Assembly: GCF_019331715.1 (NCBI RefSeq)
Contig: NZ_JAHBBG010000001.1
Location: 248,001 to 312,000 of the forward strand
Source of the DNA: Bifidobacterium simiiventris
Lineage (GTDB): Bacteria; Actinomycetota; Actinomycetes; Actinomycetales; Bifidobacteriaceae
DNA: 64,000 nucleotides
Direction: 5' to 3'
Shown: in pieces, positions 1 through 8,548 of the stretch
Layout: each line of letters begins with the position of its first letter
Position numbering within the stretch: the stretch's first letter is position 1
The notes under the pieces: model-generated
Told to the model about the DNA's origin: nothing
What the model saw: the letters and a program-made list of their open reading frames with translations, nothing else
Databases searched by the model: none
Program-made: the position numbers and the translations under genes

Positions 1-69
1 CAGCGTGGTCTTGCCGTGATCGACGTGCGCCACGATCGCCACATTTCGAATATCACCACGAACCGCCAT
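1..69 (-). CDS. typA: TypA/BipA ribosome-associated GTPase, N-terminal fragment
   Basis: Only the first 23 codons are inside the window, and the gene runs off the left edge. They read [23 protein letters not shown]. The AHVDHGKT stretch is the Walker A/G1 loop of translational GTPases, and the very short leader before it is typical of TypA/BipA rather than EF-Tu or LepA. A GAGAGG ribosome binding site lies just upstream of the ATG. TypA is a ribosome-binding GTPase linked to ribosome assembly and stress. The assignment rests on the N-terminus only. Confidence 0.85.
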   Translation of the reverse strand, partial: MAVRGDIRNVAIVAHVDHGKTTL

Positions 70-289
70 CGAAACCTCTCTTAATATCGATTGTCGTTGC
101 TTGCGTAATTCTTCGGTACGGTAATTGGTTCACCTATATGCACACAAACCGTCACAAGCATACCCATACGCTTCGACCTGCCGGCCGAGATGCGCGAACG
201 GAACGGGGCCCGCCCAGCGTGCGGCGCTACAATGCTGCGCGATGGCACAGGTTAGGGATACGAAACGTAAGACAAGCAAGGCATCGGCA

Positions 290-1357
290 ATGAGCGAGAA
301 GACCAAGCCGGGCAGCGAGGGCACTCAAGACAAGGCGAAGACGACCGCGAAGCAGACGCGCGGCGGCACGGCCGGCACAGCCAAATCCAAGAAGACGAAG
401 ACGGCCAAGACCGCGGCGACGCGCAATACCAAGCGCAGGGGCGCAAGCAAACGTCCAAAATCCGCACGCGGAACGAGAACAACAAGGGCGGCAAGGATCA
501 CAAGCCCGAAACAATGGTGGGCCAAGGCGACGCTCGGCCAGAAGATCAAAGCCACGCTGGTTTCGCTGGTCACGATCATCTGCGTGATGGCGCTGGCGAT
601 GGGCACCGTTCGCTTCGTGCAGTGGCGCATCGAGGTGCGCGCGGCCGAAGCGCGGCAGGCCGAGCTGGTGAAGACCTACGACTTCGATCCGGGCGACATC
701 ATCTCCGACGGCCAGTTCTTCAACGCAAACGCGTTGAGTCAGGCCGAAATCCAGTCGTTCCTCGACGAGCAGGGGGCCGCATGCTCCGGCAAGGACTGTC
801 TCAAGTCGAAGACGTTCGACACCACCGACCAGCCGGCCGACGAATACTGTTCGGCGTACGCCGGCGCCAAGCACGAGACGGCCGCGGCGATCATCTACAA
901 GGCCGGCAAGGCGTGCGGCATCAGCCAGAAGATCCTGCTCACCGTCCTGCAGAAGGAGCAGCATCTCGTCACGGCCACCGAGATCACCGATTTCCAATAC
1001 AAGTCCGCGATGGGACTGAGCTGCCCGGACGACGCGAACTGCGATCCCGAATACGCCGGATTCTTCAAGCAGGTGTACGGCTCGGCGAAACGCTACCAGT
1101 ACTACGTCGCGCATGAGGACCGGTACGGTTACCACGCGAACGCGCTGAACTTCATCCAGTACCATCCGAACAAGGCGTGCGGCGGCACGAACGTGTTCAT
1201 CGACAACAAGGCGACCGCATTGCTGTACATCTACACGCCGTACCAGCCGAACGACGCGGCGCTGGCGGCCGGCGTGGGCGAGGGCGACGCGTGCTCGAGC
1301 TATGGCAACCGCAATTTCGCGATCATCTACCAAAGCTGGTTCGGCTCGATGCGGTGA
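290..1357 (+). CDS. Membrane-anchored surface protein with a lysozyme-like extracellular domain (putative)
   Basis: The protein has 355 aa from the ATG at 290, which has AAGG eight bases upstream; an in-frame ATG at 242 has no visible ribosome binding site. Residues 1-80 are extremely rich in Lys, Ala, Thr and Arg and are probably disordered and cytoplasmic. One membrane segment follows (about residues 85-107), then an extracellular part. That part holds several cysteines and the stretch LLTVLQKEQHLVT, followed by a CPDDANC motif. From memory, KEQ-LVT domains occur in actinobacterial secreted 'hemagglutinin-related' or lysozyme-like proteins; the Glu of KEQ could be catalytic, but this is inference. 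The gene is divergent from typA. The membrane topology is clear, the function is not. Confidence 0.6.
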   Translation: MSEKTKPGSEGTQDKAKTTAKQTRGGTAGTAKSKKTKTAKTAATRNTKRRGASKRPKSARGTRTTRAARITSPKQWWAKATLGQKIKATLVSLVTIICVMALAMGTVRFVQWRIEVRAAEARQAELVKTYDFDPGDIISDGQFFNANALSQAEIQSFLDEQGAACSGKDCLKSKTFDTTDQPADEYCSAYAGAKHETAAAIIYKAGKACGISQKILLTVLQKEQHLVTATEITDFQYKSAMGLSCPDDANCDPEYAGFFKQVYGSAKRYQYYVAHEDRYGYHANALNFIQYHPNKACGGTNVFIDNKATALLYIYTPYQPNDAALAAGVGEGDACSSYGNRNFAIIYQSWFGSMR

Positions 1358-1451
1358 CGGCGGTGCCGCTGCCGGACTTGTCCGACGGACCGGCGGGCCC
1401 GTTCGGCGGCGGGTCGCCGGCCCGGAAATCACAGGAAATCGCGGTTTGATA

Positions 1452-3152
1452 TCACAGCTCAATCTTGGGGCTGGCCGCGAGCAGCGTGCGCGTGTAGTCG
1501 GCTTCGGGATAACGCAGCACGTGGCCGGTCACGCCGCTTTCGACGATATGCCCGTGCCGCAGCACGGTAATCACGTCGGACACCTCCTGCACGATGCCCA
1601 GATCGTGCGTGATGAACAGGCACGCGAACCCGTGTTCGAGCTGCAGACGGCGCAGCAGGTCAAGCACCTTGCGCTGCACGGTCACGTCGAGCGACGAGGT
1701 GGGTTCGTCGGCGATGAGCAGCGACGGGTTCAACGCGAGCGCGCGGGCGATGCCGACGCGTTGGCGTTGGCCGCCGGACAGCTGGTGAGGGAACCGGTCG
1801 GCCGCGTCGGCGGGCAGTTCGACCTGATCGAGCAGTTCGGCGATGCGACGGCGCTTGTCGGCTTCGCTGAAGCCGCCCTGTACGCTCATCGGTTCGCTGA
1901 TGCTCCACGCGACCGTCTTGCGCGGGTTCAGTGCCGAACCGCTGTCTTGGAACACGTATCCCATATGCGAGAGGATCTCACGCTTGCGCCGGCCGTGCGC
2001 CTTGGCGAGATCCTGACCGGCGATGAGCACCGATCCGGAACTCGGAGCGAGCTGGCCGGAGATGACCTTGGCGATCGTGGTTTTACCGGCGCCGGATTCG
2101 CCGACCAGCGCGCGGGTGCGGCCGGCGACCAGGTCGAACGAGATGTGTTCGACCGCGGCCTTGCCGTGCCGGTAGGAGACGGCGACGTCGTTCAGCGAGG
2201 CGATCGTCTCGCCTCCGGCGAGCGCGGCGCTCTCCTCGCTCTGTTCGTCGGCGGGCGCACCGGCACCGGCGACACGTTCGCCGACCCGTGCAACGCCCTC
2301 GCCGCGGGACCCGCCGTCCGAGCCGTCGTCGGCAGCATCATCGTCATCCACGTGCAGTCGCGGCACGGCGGCGAGCAACATCTTCGTATAGTCGTCGGCG
2401 GGCGCGCGGAACACGTGCTCGACACTCCCCTGTTCGACGATCACGCCGTCGTGCATCACGTACACGTCCTGCGCTGCCTGCCACACGACGCCCATGTCGT
2501 GCGTGATGAGCAGCACCGCGAGGTCAAGTTCCCGGGCCAGTGAGGAGATGAGTTTCAAAATGGCCTGCTGTGTGGTCACGTCGAGCGCGGTGGTGGGTTC
2601 GTCGGCGATGAGCACCTTCGGCCGGTTGATGATGGCCATCGCGATCATGACGCGCTGCAGCTGCCCACCCGACAGTTCGTGCGGGTACGACGACCAGACG
2701 CGTTCGGCGTCCTCGAGGCCGACCTCGCGCAATTGTTCGAGCACCTTGCGCTTGCGTTCTGCGGCGCTGAGGTTCTTCTGGTGGTATTTGAGTGATTCGG
2801 CGACCTGCATGCCGAGCGTGAACACCGGGTTGAACGCTGTGGACGGTTCTTGGAACACGGTGCCGATCAGCTCGCCGCGGATGCGTTGCAGCGGCGCGTC
2901 GGCAGCCAGCAGGTCGATGTCGCCGCCGGATGCGGACGGGTCGCCGATGAGGGCCCGGCCGCGTACGGAGGCGACGGACGGGTCGAGTCTGGGCAGGGCC
3001 ATCGCGCTGACCGACTTGCCCGAACCGGATTCGCCGACCAGTGCGGTGATGCGTCCGGGGAACAGCTTGAGGCTCACGCCGTGGGTCACGTCCCGTCCGT
3101 CGAAGCTGACGGTCAGGCCGTCCACGGTCACGATCGCGCGTGGTTCGTTCAT
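1452..3152 (-). CDS. Dipeptide/oligopeptide ABC transporter, fused double ATPase (DppD-DppF type)
   Basis: This 566-aa protein carries two complete ABC ATPase halves, so it stands in for the usual separate OppD and OppF. The first half has Walker A GESGSGKS near residue 40, signature LSGGQ and Walker B VLIADEPTTALD. The second has GESGAGKTT, LSGGQRQR and LLIADEPTSSLD. The two are joined by an acidic linker rich in Asp, Gly and Ala at about residues 280-330. The start at 3152 has AGGAG nine bases upstream. It is the last gene of the operon permease-permease-binding protein-ATPase and would energise peptide import at the cytoplasmic face. The substrate (peptide, nickel or other) cannot be read from the ATPase. 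Confidence 0.92.
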   Translation of the reverse strand: MNEPRAIVTVDGLTVSFDGRDVTHGVSLKLFPGRITALVGESGSGKSVSAMALPRLDPSVASVRGRALIGDPSASGGDIDLLAADAPLQRIRGELIGTVFQEPSTAFNPVFTLGMQVAESLKYHQKNLSAAERKRKVLEQLREVGLEDAERVWSSYPHELSGGQLQRVMIAMAIINRPKVLIADEPTTALDVTTQQAILKLISSLARELDLAVLLITHDMGVVWQAAQDVYVMHDGVIVEQGSVEHVFRAPADDYTKMLLAAVPRLHVDDDDAADDGSDGGSRGEGVARVGERVAGAGAPADEQSEESAALAGGETIASLNDVAVSYRHGKAAVEHISFDLVAGRTRALVGESGAGKTTIAKVISGQLAPSSGSVLIAGQDLAKAHGRRKREILSHMGYVFQDSGSALNPRKTVAWSISEPMSVQGGFSEADKRRRIAELLDQVELPADAADRFPHQLSGGQRQRVGIARALALNPSLLIADEPTSSLDVTVQRKVLDLLRRLQLEHGFACLFITHDLGIVQEVSDVITVLRHGHIVESGVTGHVLRYPEADYTRTLLAASPKIEL

Positions 3153-3215
3153 GATGCTTGGCTCCTGTTCGCAGTCGGCTCGGCACGGGGTGCCGCAAAC
3201 GGTCGGATGGTGCAA

Positions 3216-3268
3216 GGCGTGCGCGCCGGGTGCCGGGCTGCGGAGCCCCGGTACCCGACGCGCACGCC
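3216..3268 (-). terminator. Long intercistronic stem-loop between binding-protein and ATPase genes
   Basis: GGCGTGCGCG at the left arm pairs with CGCGCACGCC at the right arm, and an inner GGGTGCCGGG pairs largely with CCCCGGTACCC, giving a long GC-rich hairpin. It lies just after the binding-protein stop (3290) and before the ATPase start (3152). There is no U-run. It more likely stabilises the upstream mRNA or attenuates transcription than terminates it outright, which would give more binding protein than ATPase. Confidence 0.5.
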
Positions 3269-3289
3269 AGGATCGGCGGATGCCGGACT

Positions 3290-4960
3290 CTAGTTCGCGC
3301 TGACGAGCGAGACCTGCGTGTAGTCCGGGTATGCCGGGAAGTCGCCGATGATGAAGTTCGTCACGTTGGATCCGTGGATGAACGTGTTGTGCGAGTAGAT
3401 CAGCGGCACGACCGGCGCGTCGGCCATGATCTTCTTGTCGACTTCGGCCCAGGTCTTGCCGGCCTCGGTCTGGTCGACCGTCTCGGTGGCCTTCTTGATC
3501 AGGGCGTCCACGTCGGCGTTCGCGTAGCGGGCGAGGTTGTAGTTGCCGCCGCCGATCTGCGAGGAGTCGAACAGCGGGGAGATGTTCGCGTACGGGGACG
3601 GGAAGTCGGGCTGCCAGCCGGAGATGACCAGATCGTAGTCGCCTTCGTCGTTGGTGATGGCATCGGAGTACACGTCGTCGTTGAGCGTCTGGATGTCGAC
3701 GCCGATGCCCGCGCGCTTGAGGCTGGTCTGGATGGACGACGCCTTCTCCGCGTTGGCGGACGTAGTGACGAGCTTGAGCGTCGGCACGCTCGTGCCGGAC
3801 TCCTTGATGAGCTGCTTGGCCTTGTCGACATCGCCGGTGGAGTCCGCCTTGTACAGGTCATATTCCTCGCGGCCAGCGATGCCGGGCGTGATGAGCGTGG
3901 TGGCGAAGCCGCCGGCGATCTCGCCGCCGGACGCGGTGCGGTACGCCTGCTTGTCGACCGCGTATTCGATGGCCTGGCGCACCTTGAGGTTCGTCACGCG
4001 CTTGGTGTTGATGGCGAGATATTCGAGGGCGCCGTCGCCGCTGGTGGCGAGCAGCTTCTTATAGGTCGGGTTGGCCTGTGCCTGGGCGAGCTGCGCGGCC
4101 GGCACGAAGCCGGAGAGGAAGGAGTTCTTGCCTTCGCCGGTGCCCTGCATGATCGACTGCGCGGCCACGGAGGTGTCCTGGCCCATCTTGAACACGATCT
4201 TGTCGGGGCCGGCGGTGCGCACCTCGTCGGTCTTGGAATCCCAGTACTTGTTGCGCACGAGCACGGCCTGCTTGCCGGCCTCGTTGGATTCGACCATGTA
4301 CGGGCCGGAGGCGACCGGGGTCTTGCCATAGCCGGACGAGGGGGCCTTGCCGTTGGGAACCGGGGTGAACGCGGCCAGCGAGGCCACCCACGGCCAGTCG
4401 CCGAACGGAGCGTTGAGGTGGAAGACGATGGTCTTGTCGTCCGGCGTCTCGATCGAATCGAGTTCCTCGCCGTCGTACGGGCCGTGGTAGTCCTGCGCGC
4501 CTTCCAGCAGCGTCTTGTGGTAGCTCAGGCCGCCGGTCAGCGAGTCGGCGAACGAACGTTCCAGGCCGTACTTGATGTCCTTCGAGGTGATGGCGGTGCC
4601 GTCGGAGAACTTGAGCCCGTCCTTGAGCGTGTACGTCCAGGTTCGGCCGTCGTCGCTCGCGGTGCCGGTGTCGGTGGCCAGGTCGGGCACGACCTTGGTC
4701 TCGCCGTTGGCGGTCACCTTCCATGCGGTCAGGCGGCGGAAGATGTAGCCGTTCGACGTGGTCGGCAGGCCCTGGCTCTTCGCCGGGTCGAGATCCATCT
4801 CGGTGCTGGACGTGAGGATATTGAGCGTGCCGCCCTTGACGGTCTCGCCGGTGGCGGAGGTCGTCGTGTCGGTCGCGTTGTTCGCGCCGCAGCCGGCCAG
4901 CGCGAGCACGGCGGCGCATACGCCGGCCGCAAGCGCCTTCAAGGCGATTTTTCTGGTCAT
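3290..4960 (-). CDS. ABC transporter solute-binding lipoprotein, family 5 (dipeptide/oligopeptide)
   Basis: The protein has 556 aa. It starts with a basic n-region, a hydrophobic stretch and the lipobox LAGC with the acylated Cys at residue 24, so it is a membrane-anchored extracellular lipoprotein. The mature part has the layout of SBP family 5: LNILTSSTEMDLDPAK near the start, the FSDGTAITSKDIKYGLER block, and a late GWQPDFPSPY segment. The start at 4960 has GAGAGGA upstream. It captures the substrate for the two permeases encoded just before it. Two hairpins (3216-3268 and 5049-5092) frame the gene. The ligand is probably peptides by family, but this is not proven by sequence. Confidence 0.93.
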   Translation of the reverse strand: MTRKIALKALAAGVCAAVLALAGCGANNATDTTTSATGETVKGGTLNILTSSTEMDLDPAKSQGLPTTSNGYIFRRLTAWKVTANGETKVVPDLATDTGTASDDGRTWTYTLKDGLKFSDGTAITSKDIKYGLERSFADSLTGGLSYHKTLLEGAQDYHGPYDGEELDSIETPDDKTIVFHLNAPFGDWPWVASLAAFTPVPNGKAPSSGYGKTPVASGPYMVESNEAGKQAVLVRNKYWDSKTDEVRTAGPDKIVFKMGQDTSVAAQSIMQGTGEGKNSFLSGFVPAAQLAQAQANPTYKKLLATSGDGALEYLAINTKRVTNLKVRQAIEYAVDKQAYRTASGGEIAGGFATTLITPGIAGREEYDLYKADSTGDVDKAKQLIKESGTSVPTLKLVTTSANAEKASSIQTSLKRAGIGVDIQTLNDDVYSDAITNDEGDYDLVISGWQPDFPSPYANISPLFDSSQIGGGNYNLARYANADVDALIKKATETVDQTEAGKTWAEVDKKIMADAPVVPLIYSHNTFIHGSNVTNFIIGDFPAYPDYTQVSLVSAN

Positions 4961-5048
4961 GGTGTTGGTTTTCCTCTCTTGTTTCTGTGCTGTTGGTTTC
5001 TCGGGAAACCGGTCGCAGCCGGTTCCTTCAAAGGTGTGACAAGGCGCA

Positions 5049-5092
5049 GGGGCTGCGAGGTAAGGACGGCTGAGGCCGACTCCCGCAGCCCC
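5049..5092 (-). terminator. Intercistronic stem-loop between permease and binding-protein genes
   Basis: GGGGCTGCG (5049-5057) is the exact inverse of CGCAGCCCC (5084-5092), with a 26-nt loop. It directly follows the stop codon of the first permease gene on the minus strand. No U-run follows, so it may act as an mRNA-stability or attenuation element. Confidence 0.4.
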
Positions 5093-5097
5093 GCGGC

Positions 5098-6099
5098 TCA
5101 AGCGTTCGCCAGCGTGACCCTCGGGTCGAGCAGGCTGTAGCAGATGTCGACGATGAGGTTCGCCACGATCACGAGCACCGCGGCGAACAGCGTCGCGCCG
5201 ACGAGCACCTGTAGGTCGAGATTCGAGACGGAGTCGAGCAGCAGGGCGCCGAGTCCCTGCATCGAGAACACCTTCTCGGTGAGCACCGCGCCGCCGAGCA
5301 GGCCGCCGAGGTCGAGTCCGAACATGGTCATGACCGGCAGCATCGCGTTGCGCAGCGCGTGCTTGAATACGATCACTGATTCGGGCACGCCCTTGGAGCG
5401 TGCGGTGCGGATGTAGTCCTGGCTCAGTTCGCCGATCATCTGCGTGCGGGTGACGCGCGTGTAGCCGGCGGCGCTGAGGATCGCGAGCACGAGCCACGGC
5501 AGGATGAGATGGTAGAGCCAGCCGGCCGGATCGTCGCGGAAGTTCACATAGCCGCCGGACGGGAAGATCTGCAGGCTCAACGCGAACGCGATGACCGTGA
5601 GCAGGCCGATCAGGTACGACGGCGCGGACACACCGACCACGGATAGTCCGAGCAGCGTGCGGTCGATGAGCGTATCGCGCTTGAGCGCGGCCCACACGCC
5701 GGTGGCGACGCCGATGACGAGCCAGAGCACCGCGGCGCCGACCGCGATGGACGCGGTGACGGGGAACCGGTCGAGGATCAGCTGGGTGACGGATTCGTTA
5801 AGCCGGAACGAGTAGCCGAGGCAGGGCGCGCTGCACACGACGGCCGCGCCGCCGGTGCCGAACGTGCGGCCGGCGAAGATGCCGGCGATGTAGTTGCCCA
5901 TCTGCTCGTACCATGGCTTATCGGTGCCCATGAACGCGGCGACGCGACGCAGCTGTTCGGGCGTGCACGGCTTGCCGCACGACAGCTGGGCGGGGTTGGT
6001 GGGCAGGAGGAAGAAGATGAGGAACAGCGCGAGAGTAATGAGCAGGATCACGATGATCGAGCTGGCGACTCGCTTGCCGATGTATTGCAGGATTCTCAT
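5098..6099 (-). CDS. ABC transporter permease, DppB/OppB family
   Basis: This 333-aa inner-membrane protein begins MRILQYIGKRVASSIIVIL, the usual N-terminal membrane helix of DppB-type permeases. Five further hydrophobic segments follow, with the EAA-like loop near the RTARSKGVPES motif (permease-ATPase coupling), then LPVMTMFGLDLGGLLGGAVLTE. Between helices 1 and 2 is a periplasm-side insert with several Cys and a 'LPTNPAQLSCGKPCTPEQ' segment, often seen in actinobacterial members. The ATG overlaps the stop of the upstream permease as ATGA, so the two are translationally coupled. It forms the channel together with the 309-aa permease. Confidence 0.93.
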   Translation of the reverse strand: MRILQYIGKRVASSIIVILLITLALFLIFFLLPTNPAQLSCGKPCTPEQLRRVAAFMGTDKPWYEQMGNYIAGIFAGRTFGTGGAAVVCSAPCLGYSFRLNESVTQLILDRFPVTASIAVGAAVLWLVIGVATGVWAALKRDTLIDRTLLGLSVVGVSAPSYLIGLLTVIAFALSLQIFPSGGYVNFRDDPAGWLYHLILPWLVLAILSAAGYTRVTRTQMIGELSQDYIRTARSKGVPESVIVFKHALRNAMLPVMTMFGLDLGGLLGGAVLTEKVFSMQGLGALLLDSVSNLDLQVLVGATLFAAVLVIVANLIVDICYSLLDPRVTLANA

Positions 6100-7025
6100 G
6101 CACGCACCCCCTTGCGCGGGTCGATGGCGTCGCTCAGGCCGTCGCCAAGCAGGTTGAAGCCGAAGGTGAGCAGGAACAGCGCCATGCCGGGGAACAGCAG
6201 GTACATCGGGTCGACGAGCGCCCACTGCACGGCGTCGGAGATCGAGCGCCCCCACGAGGGGGTGGGCGGGTTCATGCCCACGCCGAGGAACGACAGGCCG
6301 GCCTCCGCGCCGATGCGTCCGGGGATCGACAGCGTGATGTTGACGATGAGCAGCGGCAGAAGGTTCGGGAGCACTTGGTGCCACAGCACGTGCGCCGGGG
6401 ACGCACCCATCACGCGGGAGGCGACGGAGAAGTTGCGCTTGCTCAGCGTGAGGGTCTGTCCGCGCACGAGTCGCGCGATGCCGGGCCAGCCGAAGAAGCC
6501 GAGCACGAGCGTGAGCAGCAGCGGGCGCGGGAAGCCGGACGGGACGACGGCCGACAGCGCGATCGCGAAGATCAGGAACGGGAATCCGAAGAACACGTCC
6601 ATCGTGCGTGAGATCAGCGAGTCGACCAGTCCCGGGAAGTATCCGGCGACCAGACCCAGCGCCACGCCGATGACCAGCGAGATGATCGAGGAGAAGACGC
6701 CGATGCCGAGCGAGATGCGCGTGCCGTAGGCGACGATCGAAAACAGGTCGACGCCGCGCAACGGCGTGACGCCGAACCAGTGCTGCGCGCTGATGCCGCC
6801 GCCGAATCCGCTCGGCACCGAGGCCGCGCCGAGCGCTTCGGGATGCTCCGCGTACGGGTCGTTGCCGGTGATCGCGGACAAGGGCCCGGCGAACACCGCC
6901 AGCAGCACGAACAGCAGCACGATGCCGCCGCCGACCACGATGGACGGCCGCAGATAGGGGGACGCGGCCTTGCCCGCCGCACGCCCGGACGATGCCGAAC
7001 CGGCCGCCGCCGTCGCTTCCGTCAT
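6096..7025 (-). CDS. ABC transporter permease, DppC/OppC family
   Basis: The protein has 309 aa from the ATG at 7025, which has GGGAGAA upstream; an ATG further up at 7097 lacks one. It has an N-terminal Ala/Ser-rich tail, a first helix near residue 40, and the C-terminal permease core. The coupling loop reads SRVMGASPAHVLWHQVLPN, close to the usual RALGASxxRIxxRHxLPN. The segment AEAGLSFLGVGMNPPTPSWG is a DppC hallmark. It is the first gene of the importer operon and pairs with DppB. The C-terminal end overlaps the next start by four bases. Confidence 0.93.
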   Translation of the reverse strand: MTEATAAAGSASSGRAAGKAASPYLRPSIVVGGGIVLLFVLLAVFAGPLSAITGNDPYAEHPEALGAASVPSGFGGGISAQHWFGVTPLRGVDLFSIVAYGTRISLGIGVFSSIISLVIGVALGLVAGYFPGLVDSLISRTMDVFFGFPFLIFAIALSAVVPSGFPRPLLLTLVLGFFGWPGIARLVRGQTLTLSKRNFSVASRVMGASPAHVLWHQVLPNLLPLLIVNITLSIPGRIGAEAGLSFLGVGMNPPTPSWGRSISDAVQWALVDPMYLLFPGMALFLLTFGFNLLGDGLSDAIDPRKGVRA

Positions 7026-7280
7026 AGTCGTTCTCCCTGCTTTCCCGCGTCCGACCGCCTGCCGCAGCCACCGGTATTCGAATCCGGATGGAGGCATGGT
7101 CGGCTCGCGTGTTTTGCAAAAATCTAGAGCGTTAGTTAAGCACTCTTCGACATGCGGACACGCTGGACGCTTATCGATTCTTCTGATACCCCGTTATCGG
7201 GGCATGTGTTGCAAGGGTACGGCATGATCCGCCGCAATGGGAGATCCGGTCTCGTTTTTTCGTCGTTTTACGCCGCGAGA

Positions 7281-7314
7281 AGAAAAACGGGCGGCCGCAC
7301 GTAACGGTCGCCCG
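7281..7314 (-). terminator. Rho-independent terminator after the MFS gene
   Basis: Read on the minus strand, a 10-bp stem (7305-7314 with 7288-7297, one G-T pair) is followed by TTTTTCTT. It lies directly downstream of the MFS stop at 7322. The remaining 7026-7280 probably carries the promoter of the ABC operon, but I see no clear -35/-10 pair. Confidence 0.75.
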
Positions 7315-7321
7315 GGTTGGG

Positions 7322-8539
7322 TCAGTGTTCGATACGCCGGCCGACATACGGTCGCATGAGCATCGTCGTGACGACCGCACACAGCGAGAAGATCGCGCCG
7401 AACGGTCCCAGCCAGGTCAGGCCGAGCGTGTCATTGACGACGCCGCCCACCGCCGATCCGATCGCGATGCCGATGTTGAACGACATCGAGTTGAGTGACG
7501 CGGCGAGGTTCATCGAACCGGGGTGCGATTCGGCGGCCACGTCCATGTACAGCACCTGCGACGACGCGTTGAACAGGTACATGAACATGCCAAGCACGAT
7601 GAGCAGCACCGCGCCGTAGAGCGGGATGACGCGGGCCAGCGCGAGCGAGCACAGCAGCACGCCGTGCGCGAGGAACACCCAACGCAGATGATAGAGCGGC
7701 TCCACTCCCCTGCCGTGTTCGGCGAGCTTGCCGGCGTGCAGGTTGCTCCACAGGCAGGCGACGCCGTAGACGACCAGGCCGAGGCTCAGGTACTGTTCAG
7801 GGATGCGCACCTCGTCGCGCATGATCGGCGTCAGGTACGTATAGAACACGTAGCTGGAGCCGGCGCCGAACACCACGGCGAGCACGCCGAGCCAGATGCG
7901 ACGGTCGAAGAACAGGCGGAACTGCGAGAGGAAGCCGACCTTCATGAGATGGCTGTTGCGCGGCAGCACGGCGACCATGAGTGCCATGAGGATCACGGTG
8001 AGCAGGTCGATCAGGTGGAACGTCCAGCGCCAGCCGAACGTGTTCGCGATCCACGTGCCGACCGGCACGCCGACGACGGATGCGATCGAGAAGCCGGAGA
8101 ACACCCATGCGATGAACTTGGTGCGGTACCGGTCGACGGTGATGTCGGGCGCATAGGTCATCGCGATGGCGACGAGCGTGCCGGAGACGAGCGCGATCAT
8201 GACACGTGCGACGACGAGGATCGCATAGTTCGGCGCGAACGCGCACAGCACGTTGCCGGCGAGGAAGACGCCCATGAGCGTCATATGCGTGGCGAAGCGC
8301 GGGAATCGGGCGGAGATCGCCGAGCCGAGCGGGGTGACGGGCGCGTAGACGAACGCGAACAGCGAGACGAGGTTGCCGACCGTGACCTCGGAGACGGACA
8401 GGCCTTTGGCGATGTCAGGCAGGATGCCGACGACGATGAACTCGCTCATGCCGAGCATGAAGCTGATGGCGATGAGCACGACTACCGGAAGCGTAAAAAA
8501 GCGGGTGCCGGAGGCACCCGCGTTCTTGGAAAGAGCCAT
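7322..8539 (-). CDS. MFS transporter, DHA1 (AraJ/arabinose-efflux) type
   Basis: This 405-aa protein has about 12 hydrophobic segments. The first contains GMSEFIVVGILPDIAKGLSVS, characteristic of the DHA1 sugar/drug exporters (AraJ, YdhP). The second pair of helices has VTPLGSAISARFPR, close to the usual PxLxxxxARxxR loop. It should act as a proton-driven exporter with unknown substrate. It starts only nine bases after the glnA stop, but the likely glnA terminator lies inside its first codons (8495-8521). The true start may therefore be later, for example one of the GTG codons after codon 18, or it is read through from glnA. No good ribosome binding site precedes the ATG. Confidence 0.8.
   Translation of the reverse strand: MALSKNAGASGTRFFTLPVVVLIAISFMLGMSEFIVVGILPDIAKGLSVSEVTVGNLVSLFAFVYAPVTPLGSAISARFPRFATHMTLMGVFLAGNVLCAFAPNYAILVVARVMIALVSGTLVAIAMTYAPDITVDRYRTKFIAWVFSGFSIASVVGVPVGTWIANTFGWRWTFHLIDLLTVILMALMVAVLPRNSHLMKVGFLSQFRLFFDRRIWLGVLAVVFGAGSSYVFYTYLTPIMRDEVRIPEQYLSLGLVVYGVACLWSNLHAGKLAEHGRGVEPLYHLRWVFLAHGVLLCSLALARVIPLYGAVLLIVLGMFMYLFNASSQVLYMDVAAESHPGSMNLAASLNSMSFNIGIAIGSAVGGVVNDTLGLTWLGPFGAIFSLCAVVTTMLMRPYVGRRIEH
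8495..8521 (-). terminator. Rho-independent terminator of glnA, embedded in the MFS 5' coding region
   Basis: On the minus strand GCGGGTGCC pairs perfectly with GGCACCCGC across a 3-nt loop (8501-8521) and is followed by six T. It is 28 bases downstream of the glnA stop, a normal place for its terminator. It coincides with codons 7-15 of the downstream MFS reading frame. Confidence 0.85.
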
Positions 8540-8548
8540 GCGAGAATA

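Noticed and set aside
3158..5140. Long open frame on the plus strand across the binding-protein gene
   Set aside because: It is a high-GC antisense shadow of a well-supported gene, has no ribosome binding site, and its composition is Val/Gly/Arg-rich with no family match.
7026..7280. Small gene between the MFS terminator and the ABC operon
   Set aside because: Short frames there lack ribosome binding sites and any recognisable domain; the stretch is more likely promoter and leader.
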